Of a stretch of 5,688 nucleotides of DNA, positions 1 to 5,137 are shown piece after piece. The DNA is from Clostridiaceae bacterium (GTDB taxonomy: Bacteria > Bacillota > Clostridia > Lachnospirales > Lachnospiraceae): assembly GCA_018378255.1 (NCBI GenBank), contig JAGZXV010000276.1, positions 1 through 5,688 on the forward strand, read 5' to 3'. Position 1 is the stretch's first letter; every line of letters begins with the position of its first letter. The notes under the pieces are model-generated. The model was not told the DNA's origin and did not search any database. It worked only from the letters and a program-made list of their open reading frames with translations. The position numbers and the translations under genes are program-made.

Positions 1-63
1 CCCGCCCGGTCCGATGCCCCGCCCCCGATCCCTGGATTCACGGCTGTGTATTGGCATGAATAA
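1..63 (+). CDS. possible 3' end of an unidentified rightward gene (partial)
   Basis: Frame 1 is open from the window edge and ends at a TAA at 61-63. It would encode a 20-residue Pro/Ala-rich C-terminus ending FTAVYWHE. The stretch is GC-rich and then changes abruptly to AT-rich DNA after the stop, as expected at a gene end, and hairpin copy 1 follows about 50 bp later, where a terminator would sit. Frame 2 is also open to position 68, so the frame is not certain. No family can be recognised from 20 residues. The call is inference from composition and position only. Confidence 0.28.
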   Translation, partial: PARSDAPPPIPGFTAVYWHE

Positions 64-112
64 ATGAGAATAAAAACTTGGAGAAGGAAAGTAGAAAAAA
101 CAAGCTTGAGGA

Positions 113-165
113 TTAACAGTAAAACGTCAAGGCTTTTTCGAAAATGCCTTGACGTTTGATGTTAA
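113..165. terminator. long palindromic hairpin, copy 1 of a two-copy repeat; probable terminator
   Basis: Arms 122-139 and 140-157 pair along 18 positions with one mismatch (T134/T145), centred on TTCGAA. An outer stem of TTAACA (113-118) with TGTTAA (160-165) is separated by a small internal loop. It lies between the end of the leftward CHR operon and a possible gene end at the left edge, a place for a bidirectional terminator. On the minus strand the inner stem runs into TTTTAC, a short U-tract, so terminator activity is plausible but not strong. A second copy with the same flanks lies at 3452-3503, so this is also a dispersed repeat. Confidence 0.7.
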
Positions 166-178
166 ATTTTCTTATAAT
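149..178 (+). promoter_or_regulatory. sigma-A-like promoter candidate reading rightward
   Basis: TTGACG (149-154) and a perfect TATAAT (173-178) are separated by 18 bp. The -35 hexamer lies inside the right arm of hairpin copy 1. No convincing gene follows on the plus strand; a transcript from here would run antisense into the 3' end of the CHR gene at 295. In AT-rich DNA such matches arise by chance, so this is a candidate only. Confidence 0.3.
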
Positions 179-294
179 TTACAAAACTGTTTTTAATTTC
201 TTGCTACAGAGAAAACCAGCAGGGAAGCGGGGAGGACGGATGGCGGAGAACCAGGGCGGGAACCCGCGTATCTTTCTCAACCAAATCCCAATTT

Positions 295-867
295 TTAAAC
301 AAAATTCACCACACTTTGATAAATAACCTCTATAATTCCACAGGAGACCATCACCTTAATAGGATCCACTTTCCATTTCCTCAAAAGAATCACTGCACCC
401 ACAAAATATATAACAGGCCGGATCTGGAAATTGCCGCCTGTGAAGCCGATATGTCCGCTTAAAAAGAAGGCGGGAATCAGGATTGTTATTCCGGCGGTCA
501 GGATCATGGCTACAACGGCGGGGCGAAGGGATTCGAGCACACCCTGCATTAGGGTTAAATCCCTGTACTTCGTGTAGAGTTTAGCAAGAGCGGTTACAAA
601 TATACAGGAAGGAAGAATACAGCCGGCAGTGGCGATCAGGCCGCCGGGGATTCCGGCTATTTGGTTGCCCACAAAGGTAGCGGAGTTTACAGCTATGGGG
701 CCGGGCGTCATTTCAGCGATGGTGATCAGGTCCGTGAAATCAGTCATTGTGAGCCAGTGATATTTATCGATAACCTGTGCCTGGATCAGAGGCATTGCGG
801 CATAGCCGCCGCCGAAACTGAAGGCGCCGATTTGAATAAATGCTAAAAACAGATTAATATAAGTCAT
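295..867 (-). CDS. chrA: chromate transporter family (CHR) protein, short form, second of pair
   Basis: This is a 190-residue integral membrane protein of the CHR family (chromate/anion transport). The family signature is visible as FGGGY near residues 18-22, an acidic or polar loop, then TPGPIAVNSATFVG at 54-67 followed by the G-rich AGIPGG. LRPAVVAMI lies near 114-122, and the remainder is several hydrophobic segments. Full-length ChrA proteins of about 400 residues carry two such domains; short CHR proteins of about 190 residues carry one and are usually encoded as adjacent pairs that work together, as here. The start at 867 has GGAAGGGG a few bases upstream and overlaps the end of the preceding CHR gene by 14 bp, indicating translational coupling. 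Family knowledge suggests chromate efflux, but many clostridial members are untested and the substrate may be another anion. Confidence 0.93.
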   Translation of the reverse strand: MTYINLFLAFIQIGAFSFGGGYAAMPLIQAQVIDKYHWLTMTDFTDLITIAEMTPGPIAVNSATFVGNQIAGIPGGLIATAGCILPSCIFVTALAKLYTKYRDLTLMQGVLESLRPAVVAMILTAGITILIPAFFLSGHIGFTGGNFQIRPVIYFVGAVILLRKWKVDPIKVMVSCGIIEVIYQSVVNFV

Positions 868-1432
868 GATGAACCCCTTCCTTTTTATGTTCCCTGCATA
901 TGGTGCGGACTGCTCCTACCAGAGCAACCAAAAGTATGATGAAAATCACGTTAACTTTAGCATAATAATTTGCGATAAAAGCGGCTGCCATAATGATTAA
1001 CAGGACCGGATCTTTTGTTTTGGTAACACTGCTTCCCATATCGTAAACAACCGAAATGATAACCGCCCCTACTCCGGCACGCATTCCATTTAATAAAGCC
1101 TGAATGAAGAAATTCGTTTTAAATGCGGTATAGAAGAAAGACACAATGGTCAGAATTAAAAATGGCGGTATTATTGCTCCCAGGATTGCGCAGGCGATTC
1201 CGGGGAAACCGGCCAGTTTGTAACCAACTACAATGGCCCCGTTCACAGCGATTGCTCCAGGTGAAGACTGGGCAATTGCAACCAGATCCATCATCTCTTC
1301 CTCATCAATCCAGTGCAGGTCATTTACAAAACGGTTTTTCAGCAACGTGACAATTACATACCCACCGCCGAATGTAAATGCACTCAAATATAAAGTTGAC
1401 AGAAACAGCTTCTTTAAAATATGTTTTTCCAT
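854..1432 (-). CDS. chrA: chromate transporter family (CHR) protein, short form, first of pair
   Basis: This is a 192-residue single-domain CHR membrane protein, the partner of the gene that overlaps its 3' end. Residues 17-25 (SAFTFGGGY) and 57-78 (from SPGAIAVNG through VVGYKLAGFPG) align by eye with the same motifs in its partner, so the pair looks like an ancient duplication that has diverged. Hydrophobic segments follow at about 80-100, 117-130, 143-156 and 160-176, and the tail is basic (REHKK). The pair probably forms the heterodimeric equivalent of a two-domain ChrA. The start has AAGGG about 8 nt upstream, a weak RBS. It begins 24 bp after the 171-aa gene upstream, so all three are probably one transcript. 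The substrate is not determinable from sequence. Confidence 0.93.
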   Translation of the reverse strand: MEKHILKKLFLSTLYLSAFTFGGGYVIVTLLKNRFVNDLHWIDEEEMMDLVAIAQSSPGAIAVNGAIVVGYKLAGFPGIACAILGAIIPPFLILTIVSFFYTAFKTNFFIQALLNGMRAGVGAVIISVVYDMGSSVTKTKDPVLLIIMAAAFIANYYAKVNVIFIILLVALVGAVRTICREHKKEGVHHDLY

Positions 1433-1456
1433 TTTTATTTACCCTTATTCTTTCTT

Positions 1457-1972
1457 CTAAACAACTATGAATTCATTTTCTTTGTCCAGATACCGGCTGA
1501 ATACAAATATCCCCATAACGACAGAGGAATCAAAATCCCTGTGGATGACCGTGTTCCAGCCGCCGCCGATGTCATTGTGAATGATTTCCATCACACTGCA
1601 TTTCTGCTGGTCTTCCATGACGAAATTCTGGCTGTTCAGCATTTTCAGTTCATAACTGGAGTCATCCATTTTTATGAGAAGACGGTCTACCCGGGGCGCA
1701 TGGCAAACCGGCCATGGGTCGGCGCCTTCCGCGTATTCGAGCTGCCCCTCCGCAACAATATGATCCGCCTCATCTGTGAGCAGATATTTCCGGCTGTCCA
1801 GTTTTCCATCTTTCTTTTTCTGCACGATTTCCGCCTTTAAAATGGAGTTGTCTTTGGAAGAAATAATGGTTTTATTTGTAGAATAAAAAGGCCCTTTGAT
1901 GTAGCACAGGCACGTTTCCTGCTGATTTGTTTTCTTCTGATACAATTTTCCAAAATGAATATAGTAATTCAT
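1457..1972 (-). CDS. probable tubby/LURP-one-like (LOR) family protein, first gene of the CHR operon
   Basis: This is a 171-residue soluble protein (starts MNYYIHFGKLY) with no signal peptide or clear membrane span except a short hydrophobic C-terminal stretch. Alternating beta-strand-like segments (ILKAEIVQKK, KYLLTDEADHIVAEG, DRLLIKMDDSSYELK) are followed near the end by DFDSSVVMGIFVFSRYLDKENEF. A strand-rich barrel closed by a buried hydrophobic C-terminal helix is the layout of the tubby C-terminal/LURP-one-related fold, which includes Bacillus YxjI-type proteins of unknown role. The fold call is inference from the pattern, without a search. An upstream in-frame ATG at 1987 exists, but the Shine-Dalgarno AGGAGG (1979-1984) lies inside that extension and points to the start at 1972. 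It is divergent from the LysR gene and 24 bp ahead of the CHR pair, so it is probably co-regulated with anion transport; its function is unknown. Confidence 0.85.
   Translation of the reverse strand: MNYYIHFGKLYQKKTNQQETCLCYIKGPFYSTNKTIISSKDNSILKAEIVQKKKDGKLDSRKYLLTDEADHIVAEGQLEYAEGADPWPVCHAPRVDRLLIKMDDSSYELKMLNSQNFVMEDQQKCSVMEIIHNDIGGGWNTVIHRDFDSSVVMGIFVFSRYLDKENEFIVV
1467..1477. promoter_or_regulatory. second copy of the ATGAATTCATT palindrome core
   Basis: The 11-mer ATGAATTCATT, whose first ten bases are a perfect palindrome, also forms the core of the 16-bp palindrome at 2074-2089. This copy falls inside the last codons of the LURP-like gene (Glu-Asn-Glu-Phe-Ile), about 35-45 bp upstream of the first CHR start. 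It may be a secondary operator or a coincidence imposed by coding; the codons are ordinary, so coding alone could explain it. Confidence 0.22.
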
Positions 1973-1978
1973 AACGTC

Positions 1979-1984
1979 CCTCCT
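1979..1984 (-). promoter_or_regulatory. ribosome binding site that sets the start at 1972
   Basis: On the minus strand AGGAGG ends 6 nt before the ATG at 1972. It lies within the first codons of the longer reading frame that begins at 1987, and no comparable RBS precedes that ATG. This supports the shorter 171-residue product. Confidence 0.8.
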
Positions 1985-2022
1985 CATGGATAAATAGCTT
2001 TTTATCTCTATTTCCTAATTCC

Positions 2023-2031
2023 AATATATCA
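2023..2031 (-). promoter_or_regulatory. candidate extended -10 promoter for the leftward CHR operon
   Basis: Reading leftward, TGATATATT gives an extended -10 element (TGn plus TATATT). There is no good -35; the position 17 bp upstream is only a T-run. Initiation would be near 2016, giving a leader of about 44 nt before the ATG at 1972. A promoter with a poor -35 is typical of one that needs an activator, here the divergent LysR protein, but this is inference. Confidence 0.33.
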
Positions 2032-2032
2032 C

Positions 2033-2061
2033 TTGAATACATATAAAAAAAATAATATAAT
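2033..2061 (+). promoter_or_regulatory. sigma-A promoter of the LysR gene
   Basis: TTGAAT (2033-2038), a 17-bp spacer and a perfect TATAAT (2056-2061) form a near-consensus sigma-A promoter. Transcription would begin near 2068, giving a leader of roughly 37 nt before the ATG at 2105. The -10 box is embedded in a 12-bp palindrome, and a second palindrome covers the first transcribed bases, which suggests autorepression by the LysR protein. Confidence 0.7.
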
Positions 2062-2066
2062 TATAT
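2055..2066. promoter_or_regulatory. 12-bp palindrome over the LysR -10 box
   Basis: ATATAATTATAT is a perfect palindrome centred between 2060 and 2061 and contains the TATAAT hexamer on both strands. Being pure A/T in an AT-rich spacer, it may be incidental, but its centre is exactly 21 bp from that of the palindrome at 2074-2089, about two helical turns, a spacing suited to a LysR tetramer bound on one DNA face. Confidence 0.4.
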
Positions 2067-2073
2067 AGTAATC

Positions 2074-2089
2074 ATAATGAATTCATTAT
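2074..2089. promoter_or_regulatory. 16-bp perfect palindrome, candidate LysR operator
   Basis: ATAATGAATTCATTAT is a perfect 8+8 palindrome between the predicted LysR transcription start and its RBS. It ends 15 bp before the ATG. LysR regulators bind dyad-symmetric sites in such divergent intergenic regions, usually with a loose T-N11-A pattern; this palindrome has even symmetry and does not match that form exactly. Binding here would block LysR transcription. The 11-bp core recurs at 1467-1477. Confidence 0.5.
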
Positions 2090-2104
2090 ATAGAGAGGTG
2101 TGCT

Positions 2105-3019
2105 ATGACGATCCGGCATGTTCATATATTTTTGTCAGTCTGCGAATGTGGAAATAATTTGACAAAGGCGGCAGAAAAGCTGTATATGGCTCAGCCTGCT
2201 GTTACGCTGGCCATAAAAGAGATTGAAAAATATTACGGTGTTAATTTGTTTGACCGCATTGGAAAACGGCTTTACATAACAGAGGCGGGTAAACAGTTCA
2301 GGGAATACGCCGTCCGCATATCCACGTTATTTGATGATATGGAAAAAGGATTAAAAGATTGGGATTCCTTTGGAATCATGAGAATCGGAGCCAGTATTAC
2401 CATCGGGTCACAGTTTATGGCTAATTATGTGGAGGCATTTTCTAAAATAAACCCGAATCTGGATATCAGAGTTCTGATAGATACATCAGACGTATTGGAA
2501 CAGAAACTGCTTAACAATGAACTGGATTTTGCTTTAAATGAAAGTTCGGTCCATCAGGAAAATCTGATAGCAGAACCATATATGGAAGACACTTTGGCGG
2601 TCATATGTCCGGCCCGCCAACCATTTTATCCGGGCCAGGTGATGACGAAAGAAGAGTTTCAAAGGCACAGGTTTCTGCTCCGGGAACAAGGGAGCGGAAC
2701 CCGTGAAGTATTTGATCAGGTCATGGCAGCCAATAACATGGTGATAAAACCAATGTGGGAAGCGATGAGCACAACCGCGCTGGTGAACGCGGTAATCCAC
2801 GGCCTGGGTATTGCCGTTGTTCCCAGACGAATGGTATCAGGGCCTTTGGGTAAAGGGCTTGTTTACATTGCGGATGTGGAAGGAATCGAGTTTAAACGCT
2901 GGTTTTATATCGTTTACCATAGAGATAAACTGCTGTCTAAATCAGTCCAGAGTTTCATGAATCTCTGCAAGTGCTATGAACTGGATTACCCGCTTCCAAA
3001 ATACAATGGTTTATTTTAA
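2105..3019 (+). CDS. LysR-family transcriptional regulator
   Basis: The 304-residue length is normal for the family. An N-terminal winged helix-turn-helix spans about residues 1-62: the recognition region is NLTKAAEKLYMAQPAVTLAI at 18-37, followed by the wing LFDRIGKRLYITEAG. A linker helix (63-88) leads to the periplasmic-binding-protein-like effector domain from residue 92, with GASITIGSQ at 95-103, LREQGSGTR at 192-200 and GLGIAVVP at 233-240. These pocket motifs resemble the CysL/CbbR-type subgroup, but the effector is unknown. The start has GAGAGG 7-12 nt upstream. It is divergent from the LURP-like/CHR operon and probably controls that operon and itself. A role in sensing an oxyanion such as sulfate or chromate is inference from the neighbours. 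Confidence 0.95.
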   Translation: MTIRHVHIFLSVCECGNNLTKAAEKLYMAQPAVTLAIKEIEKYYGVNLFDRIGKRLYITEAGKQFREYAVRISTLFDDMEKGLKDWDSFGIMRIGASITIGSQFMANYVEAFSKINPNLDIRVLIDTSDVLEQKLLNNELDFALNESSVHQENLIAEPYMEDTLAVICPARQPFYPGQVMTKEEFQRHRFLLREQGSGTREVFDQVMAANNMVIKPMWEAMSTTALVNAVIHGLGIAVVPRRMVSGPLGKGLVYIADVEGIEFKRWFYIVYHRDKLLSKSVQSFMNLCKCYELDYPLPKYNGLF

Positions 3020-3127
3020 CTGATGGGAACCACATCAACTTTAACGATTCTTTAATGGCAAAATTCATAGTTTAGTCATAAACCGGTAATAGAATTTCCC
3101 TATATAAAACAATAGGAGGATTCTGTT

Positions 3128-3430
3128 ATGGGAAATGAAAAAATGGAGATAAACCGCAAAGATTACGCGGTTGTTGCAGCTATTTTATTAGTGGTATTTG
3201 CAGCCATTATGGCTGGAGTAGCGGTTATGGCATTTCTTATCTATCAGTCGCCGGAACTGGCCGGTATGATTTATGATAAAGTCACTCTGCCGCCCGCACT
3301 GCATTTTATAATAGGGTTAAAAGGAGTGTTTCAAGTTTTAGTAGTGCTGATCTGCTGTGTTCCGGTAGCTGCTGTTTACTATGTGATGCTTTTGGGATTG
3401 TCAAAATACAGCAGACGTTTTAATGAGTAA
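3128..3430 (+). CDS. small two-helix membrane protein of unknown function
   Basis: This is a 100-residue protein preceded by a perfect AGGAGG at 3114-3119, 8 nt before the ATG, so translation is credible. Two strongly hydrophobic segments are visible: about residues 14-39 (from YAVVAAILLVVF to FLIY) and 67-90 (from GVFQVLVVLICC to MLLGL). A 25-residue loop containing SPELAGMIYDKVTLPP joins them. The N-terminus is charged (NEKMEINRKD) and the C-terminus basic (SKYSRRFNE), so both ends are probably cytoplasmic. I do not recognise the family. It begins 108 bp after the LysR stop with only weak promoter-like sequence between, so it could be read with LysR or alone. It converges on the deacetylase gene, with hairpin copy 2 between them. 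Confidence 0.8.
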   Translation: MGNEKMEINRKDYAVVAAILLVVFAAIMAGVAVMAFLIYQSPELAGMIYDKVTLPPALHFIIGLKGVFQVLVVLICCVPVAAVYYVMLLGLSKYSRRFNE

Positions 3431-3451
3431 TTACATAATCCCTTGAGGTTT

Positions 3452-3503
3452 TTAATGTAAAACGTGAAGGCATTTTCGAAAATGCCTTCACGTTTGATGT
3501 TAA
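3452..3503. terminator. long palindromic hairpin, copy 2; bidirectional terminator between convergent genes
   Basis: Arms 3460-3477 and 3478-3495 form a perfect 18-bp palindrome centred on TTCGAA. An outer TTAA (3452-3455)/TTAA (3500-3503) stem, flanked by T- and A-runs, can extend it. It begins 21 bp after the stop of the small membrane protein and 7 bp after the leftward deacetylase stop, so it is placed to end both transcripts. Leftward, the inner stem is followed by TTTTACATT, an acceptable U-tract; rightward only TTT follows. It is closely related to copy 1 at 113-165, including the GTAAAACGT and GTTTGATGTTAAA flanks. Confidence 0.8.
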
Positions 3504-3509
3504 AAAAAA

Positions 3510-4835
3510 TCATCGTATATTAAAATAAACCGTCCCCGCCTCCATCGCAATCCCCTTAGCGGCATACATTTCACTGACGGTCACCAGCTGGAATCCCTGG
3601 GCGATCAGTTGGGGAACCGCTTCTTCGAACGCTTCGGCGGTGCTGGGATACAGATCATGCATCAGGATGATATTGCCGTCTTTGGCATGGGAGAGGATGG
3701 AATCCAGCGCAGATGCTTTATCCTTGTTTTTCCAGTCCTCAGTATCCACGTTCCATTGAATAATCGGGTAATTGACCAGTCCGGTCACCTGTCCCTGATA
3801 GGCGCCATATGGCACACGAACCAGTCTGGGGCGGAAACCGGTTACAGCCTCCACCGCATCATTTGTCATTTCAACTTGGGAAACGACTTCCTCAGGAGAC
3901 AGTTTTTCCAGGTTTTTGTGGTTAAACGTATGATTCCCAATCTCAGAACCAGTGTTATAAATACGGCTTAGAGTTTCTTTATAATCCGCAACACGACTGC
4001 CTACGATAAAAAATGTAGCCCGTCCCCCGTTGGCTTCAAGCACATCTAAAATCTTCTTATCCACCTTGGTATAAGGCCCGTCATCAAAGGTAAATGCAAT
4101 CATAGGTTTCGAAGGATCAACCAGGCCGGGGGACGAAATACTCTGGAGCACAGGAGCCCGCTCCCCTATATCCGTAGTCTGAGCCTGAGAGCCGCCGTTC
4201 TGAGCCTGGAGCCCGCTGCCCGGCGCCTGAGGACTTCCGTCCTGCGCCTGTGGTTTTCCAGTTTGTGCCGGCGGAATGGCCAATGCTTCAGGTTCTACCT
4301 GAACATCAGGTAAAATATGAGCTTCAGAACCCGGGGGCTGTACATCGGGCCCTAAAATATCCACTTTAACAGGAACTGTTTCAGTGGGAGAAGTTTCAGC
4401 CTCCGTTACAGCGTCTGTTTCGGGGGAAGAACCGGCAGAAGTCTTATCAGAGGTCCCGGAAGAAGTTTCCGTTTCCTTCTTTTTATCTGAACCATTTGAA
4501 GGATCTGTCTGACCGCTATCCTGACCGGTTTGCGAACCGTTGTTTTCTTCGCCGTCGGGAAGCGTGCTTTCGGGTGAGAAGTCTCCGGAGGCATTTACAG
4601 TCAGTTCTTTGCCCTGATTATTGTCATAGATTCCTTTTCCGTATAAATAAGCATGTGTCACGCCAGCTACGAGCGCCAGGACAATCACTAATTTCAAGCC
4701 AAAGAGCAGAGTGCCCTTCATACGTTCATCGCGCATTTTTTTCTTTTGTGCTTTGCTGGGCGCCCGGGAGGAAGTTTTTGGTTTGGTACTGGGCTTCCTG
4801 CCTGGCGGCTTTTTATTTTTAGTATTTTCAGCCAT
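3510..4835 (-). CDS. membrane-anchored polysaccharide deacetylase (NodB/CE4 domain)
   Basis: The 441-residue protein has a very basic cytoplasmic N-terminus (1-40), a membrane anchor at about 41-64, a low-complexity Ser/Thr/Glu/Gln/Pro linker to about residue 240, and a C-terminal NodB homology domain at 243-427. All five CE4 motifs are present: TFDDGP (249-254; catalytic base D251, metal ligand D252), NHTFNH (301-306; ligands H302 and H306), RVPYG (340-344), WNVDTEDW (361-368; D364) and LMHD (391-394; H393). It should therefore be an active metal-dependent N- or O-deacetylase outside the cell. The likeliest substrate is peptidoglycan amino sugars, as in PgdA-type enzymes that confer lysozyme resistance, but chitin-like or exopolysaccharide substrates are possible. 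Residues 194-220 hold imperfect QAQ/PQA repeats. AGGAG (4844-4848) sits 8 nt before the start. It is monocistronic and ends at hairpin copy 2. Confidence 0.94.
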   Translation of the reverse strand: MAENTKNKKPPGRKPSTKPKTSSRAPSKAQKKKMRDERMKGTLLFGLKLVIVLALVAGVTHAYLYGKGIYDNNQGKELTVNASGDFSPESTLPDGEENNGSQTGQDSGQTDPSNGSDKKKETETSSGTSDKTSAGSSPETDAVTEAETSPTETVPVKVDILGPDVQPPGSEAHILPDVQVEPEALAIPPAQTGKPQAQDGSPQAPGSGLQAQNGGSQAQTTDIGERAPVLQSISSPGLVDPSKPMIAFTFDDGPYTKVDKKILDVLEANGGRATFFIVGSRVADYKETLSRIYNTGSEIGNHTFNHKNLEKLSPEEVVSQVEMTNDAVEAVTGFRPRLVRVPYGAYQGQVTGLVNYPIIQWNVDTEDWKNKDKASALDSILSHAKDGNIILMHDLYPSTAEAFEEAVPQLIAQGFQLVTVSEMYAAKGIAMEAGTVYFNIR

Positions 4836-4865
4836 TTTTAAATCTCCTGTGTGGGTAAATGTTTC

Positions 4866-4903
4866 CGTATCAAGTGTCTTCTATATGAAATTAGACGTAT
4901 CAA
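4866..4903. repeat. CGTATCAA direct repeat, two copies 30 bp apart
   Basis: CGTATCAA occurs at 4866-4873 and 4896-4903, start to start 30 bp, close to three helical turns, and 31-68 bp upstream of the deacetylase start. CGTATC appears again at 5032-5037. Same-face spacing would suit a regulator binding site controlling the deacetylase, but 8-mers are short and this may be chance. Confidence 0.3.
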
Positions 4904-5026
4904 CTCCTGATTTAGTTTCAGTGTATTTACAAAAGCTTATTAAGTTTACCATAAAAGAAGAAAAAGTAACAGAACATTGGGAGTGAGAAATTAAGGAAAT
5001 TTACTGCCGGACCGGCTGCCAGACCA

Positions 5027-5073
5027 TTTTTCGTATCTGAAAACAGGGGAGGGGTGTGCGGAAATACGAAAAA
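5027..5073. repeat. 10-bp perfect inverted repeat with 27-bp spacer
   Basis: TTTTTCGTAT (5027-5036) and ATACGAAAAA (5064-5073) are exact reverse complements. The spacer is G-rich (GGGGAGGGG near 5046-5054). The element is 124-170 bp upstream of the kinase start. It could be a pair of operator half-sites for a sugar-responsive regulator or an RNA stem in a long leader. No regulator family is recognised from the sequence. Confidence 0.45.
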
Positions 5074-5094
5074 ATAAGAAAGGTGCTGTACAAC

Positions 5095-5108
5095 TGAAAG
5101 CAGTTACG
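5095..5108 (+). promoter_or_regulatory. weak cre-like (catabolite control) site
   Basis: TGAAAGCAGTTACG matches the Gram-positive cre consensus TGWAANCGNTNWCA except at two defined positions. A CcpA site ahead of a sugar kinase would make sense biologically, but the central CG is not preserved, so the support is weak. It overlaps the inverted repeat AACTG-AAAG-CAGTT (5092-5105). Confidence 0.22.
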
Positions 5109-5137
5109 ATAGACTTAAATTAAATGGAAAAAGGCTG

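Larger units (their letters stand above)
64..294. other. non-coding interval with hairpin copy 1 and a GC-richer tract
   Basis: No convincing gene lies here. The left part (64-180) is AT-rich and contains the long palindrome at 113-165. The right part, roughly 188-270, is clearly richer in G+C and purine-biased on the plus strand, unlike the DNA on either side. Within it GCGGG-AA-CCCGC at 257-268 is a small perfect inverted repeat. A 28-codon plus-strand reading frame (240-326, starting MAENQGG) has a GGAGG only 4 nt upstream and overlaps the end of the CHR gene antisense; it is too weak to call. The tract could be a decayed gene fragment or a dispersed intergenic repeat. Confidence 0.5.

Noticed and set aside
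1..294. CRISPR or insertion-sequence interpretation of the repeat copy at 113-165
   Set aside because: Only two copies occur in the window, 3.3 kb apart, without regular spacers, terminal target duplications or a transposase.
661..846. 61-codon plus-strand open frame
   Set aside because: Lies wholly antisense within the CHR gene at 295-867, has no credible RBS and reads as low-plausibility protein.
1123..1460. Two overlapping 75-codon plus-strand frames (1123-1350 and 1233-1460)
   Set aside because: Both are antisense to the clearly coding CHR gene at 854-1432 and have no family features.
1421..1840. 139-codon plus-strand frame
   Set aside because: Antisense to the LURP-like gene, which has the better RBS, promoter context and operon position.
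2534..2800. 88-codon minus-strand frame
   Set aside because: Shadow of the LysR effector domain on the opposite strand.
3021..3037. TGATG-N7-CATCA hairpin right after the LysR stop
   Set aside because: The stem is only 5 bp and no T-run follows directly, so it is too weak to call a terminator.
3609..3971. 120-codon plus-strand frame
   Set aside because: Antisense to the NodB domain, where all catalytic motifs are intact on the other strand.
4902..4907. TTGATA on the minus strand as -35 for the deacetylase
   Set aside because: The nearest -10-like hexamer (TATAGA) is only 12 bp away, too close for a sigma-A promoter.
4406..4986. Frames at 4406-4594 (-), 4496-4822 (+) and 4711-4986 (+)
   Set aside because: All overlap the linker and N-terminus of the deacetylase; the low-complexity composition keeps other frames open. 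The last extends into the intergenic region but lacks an RBS.
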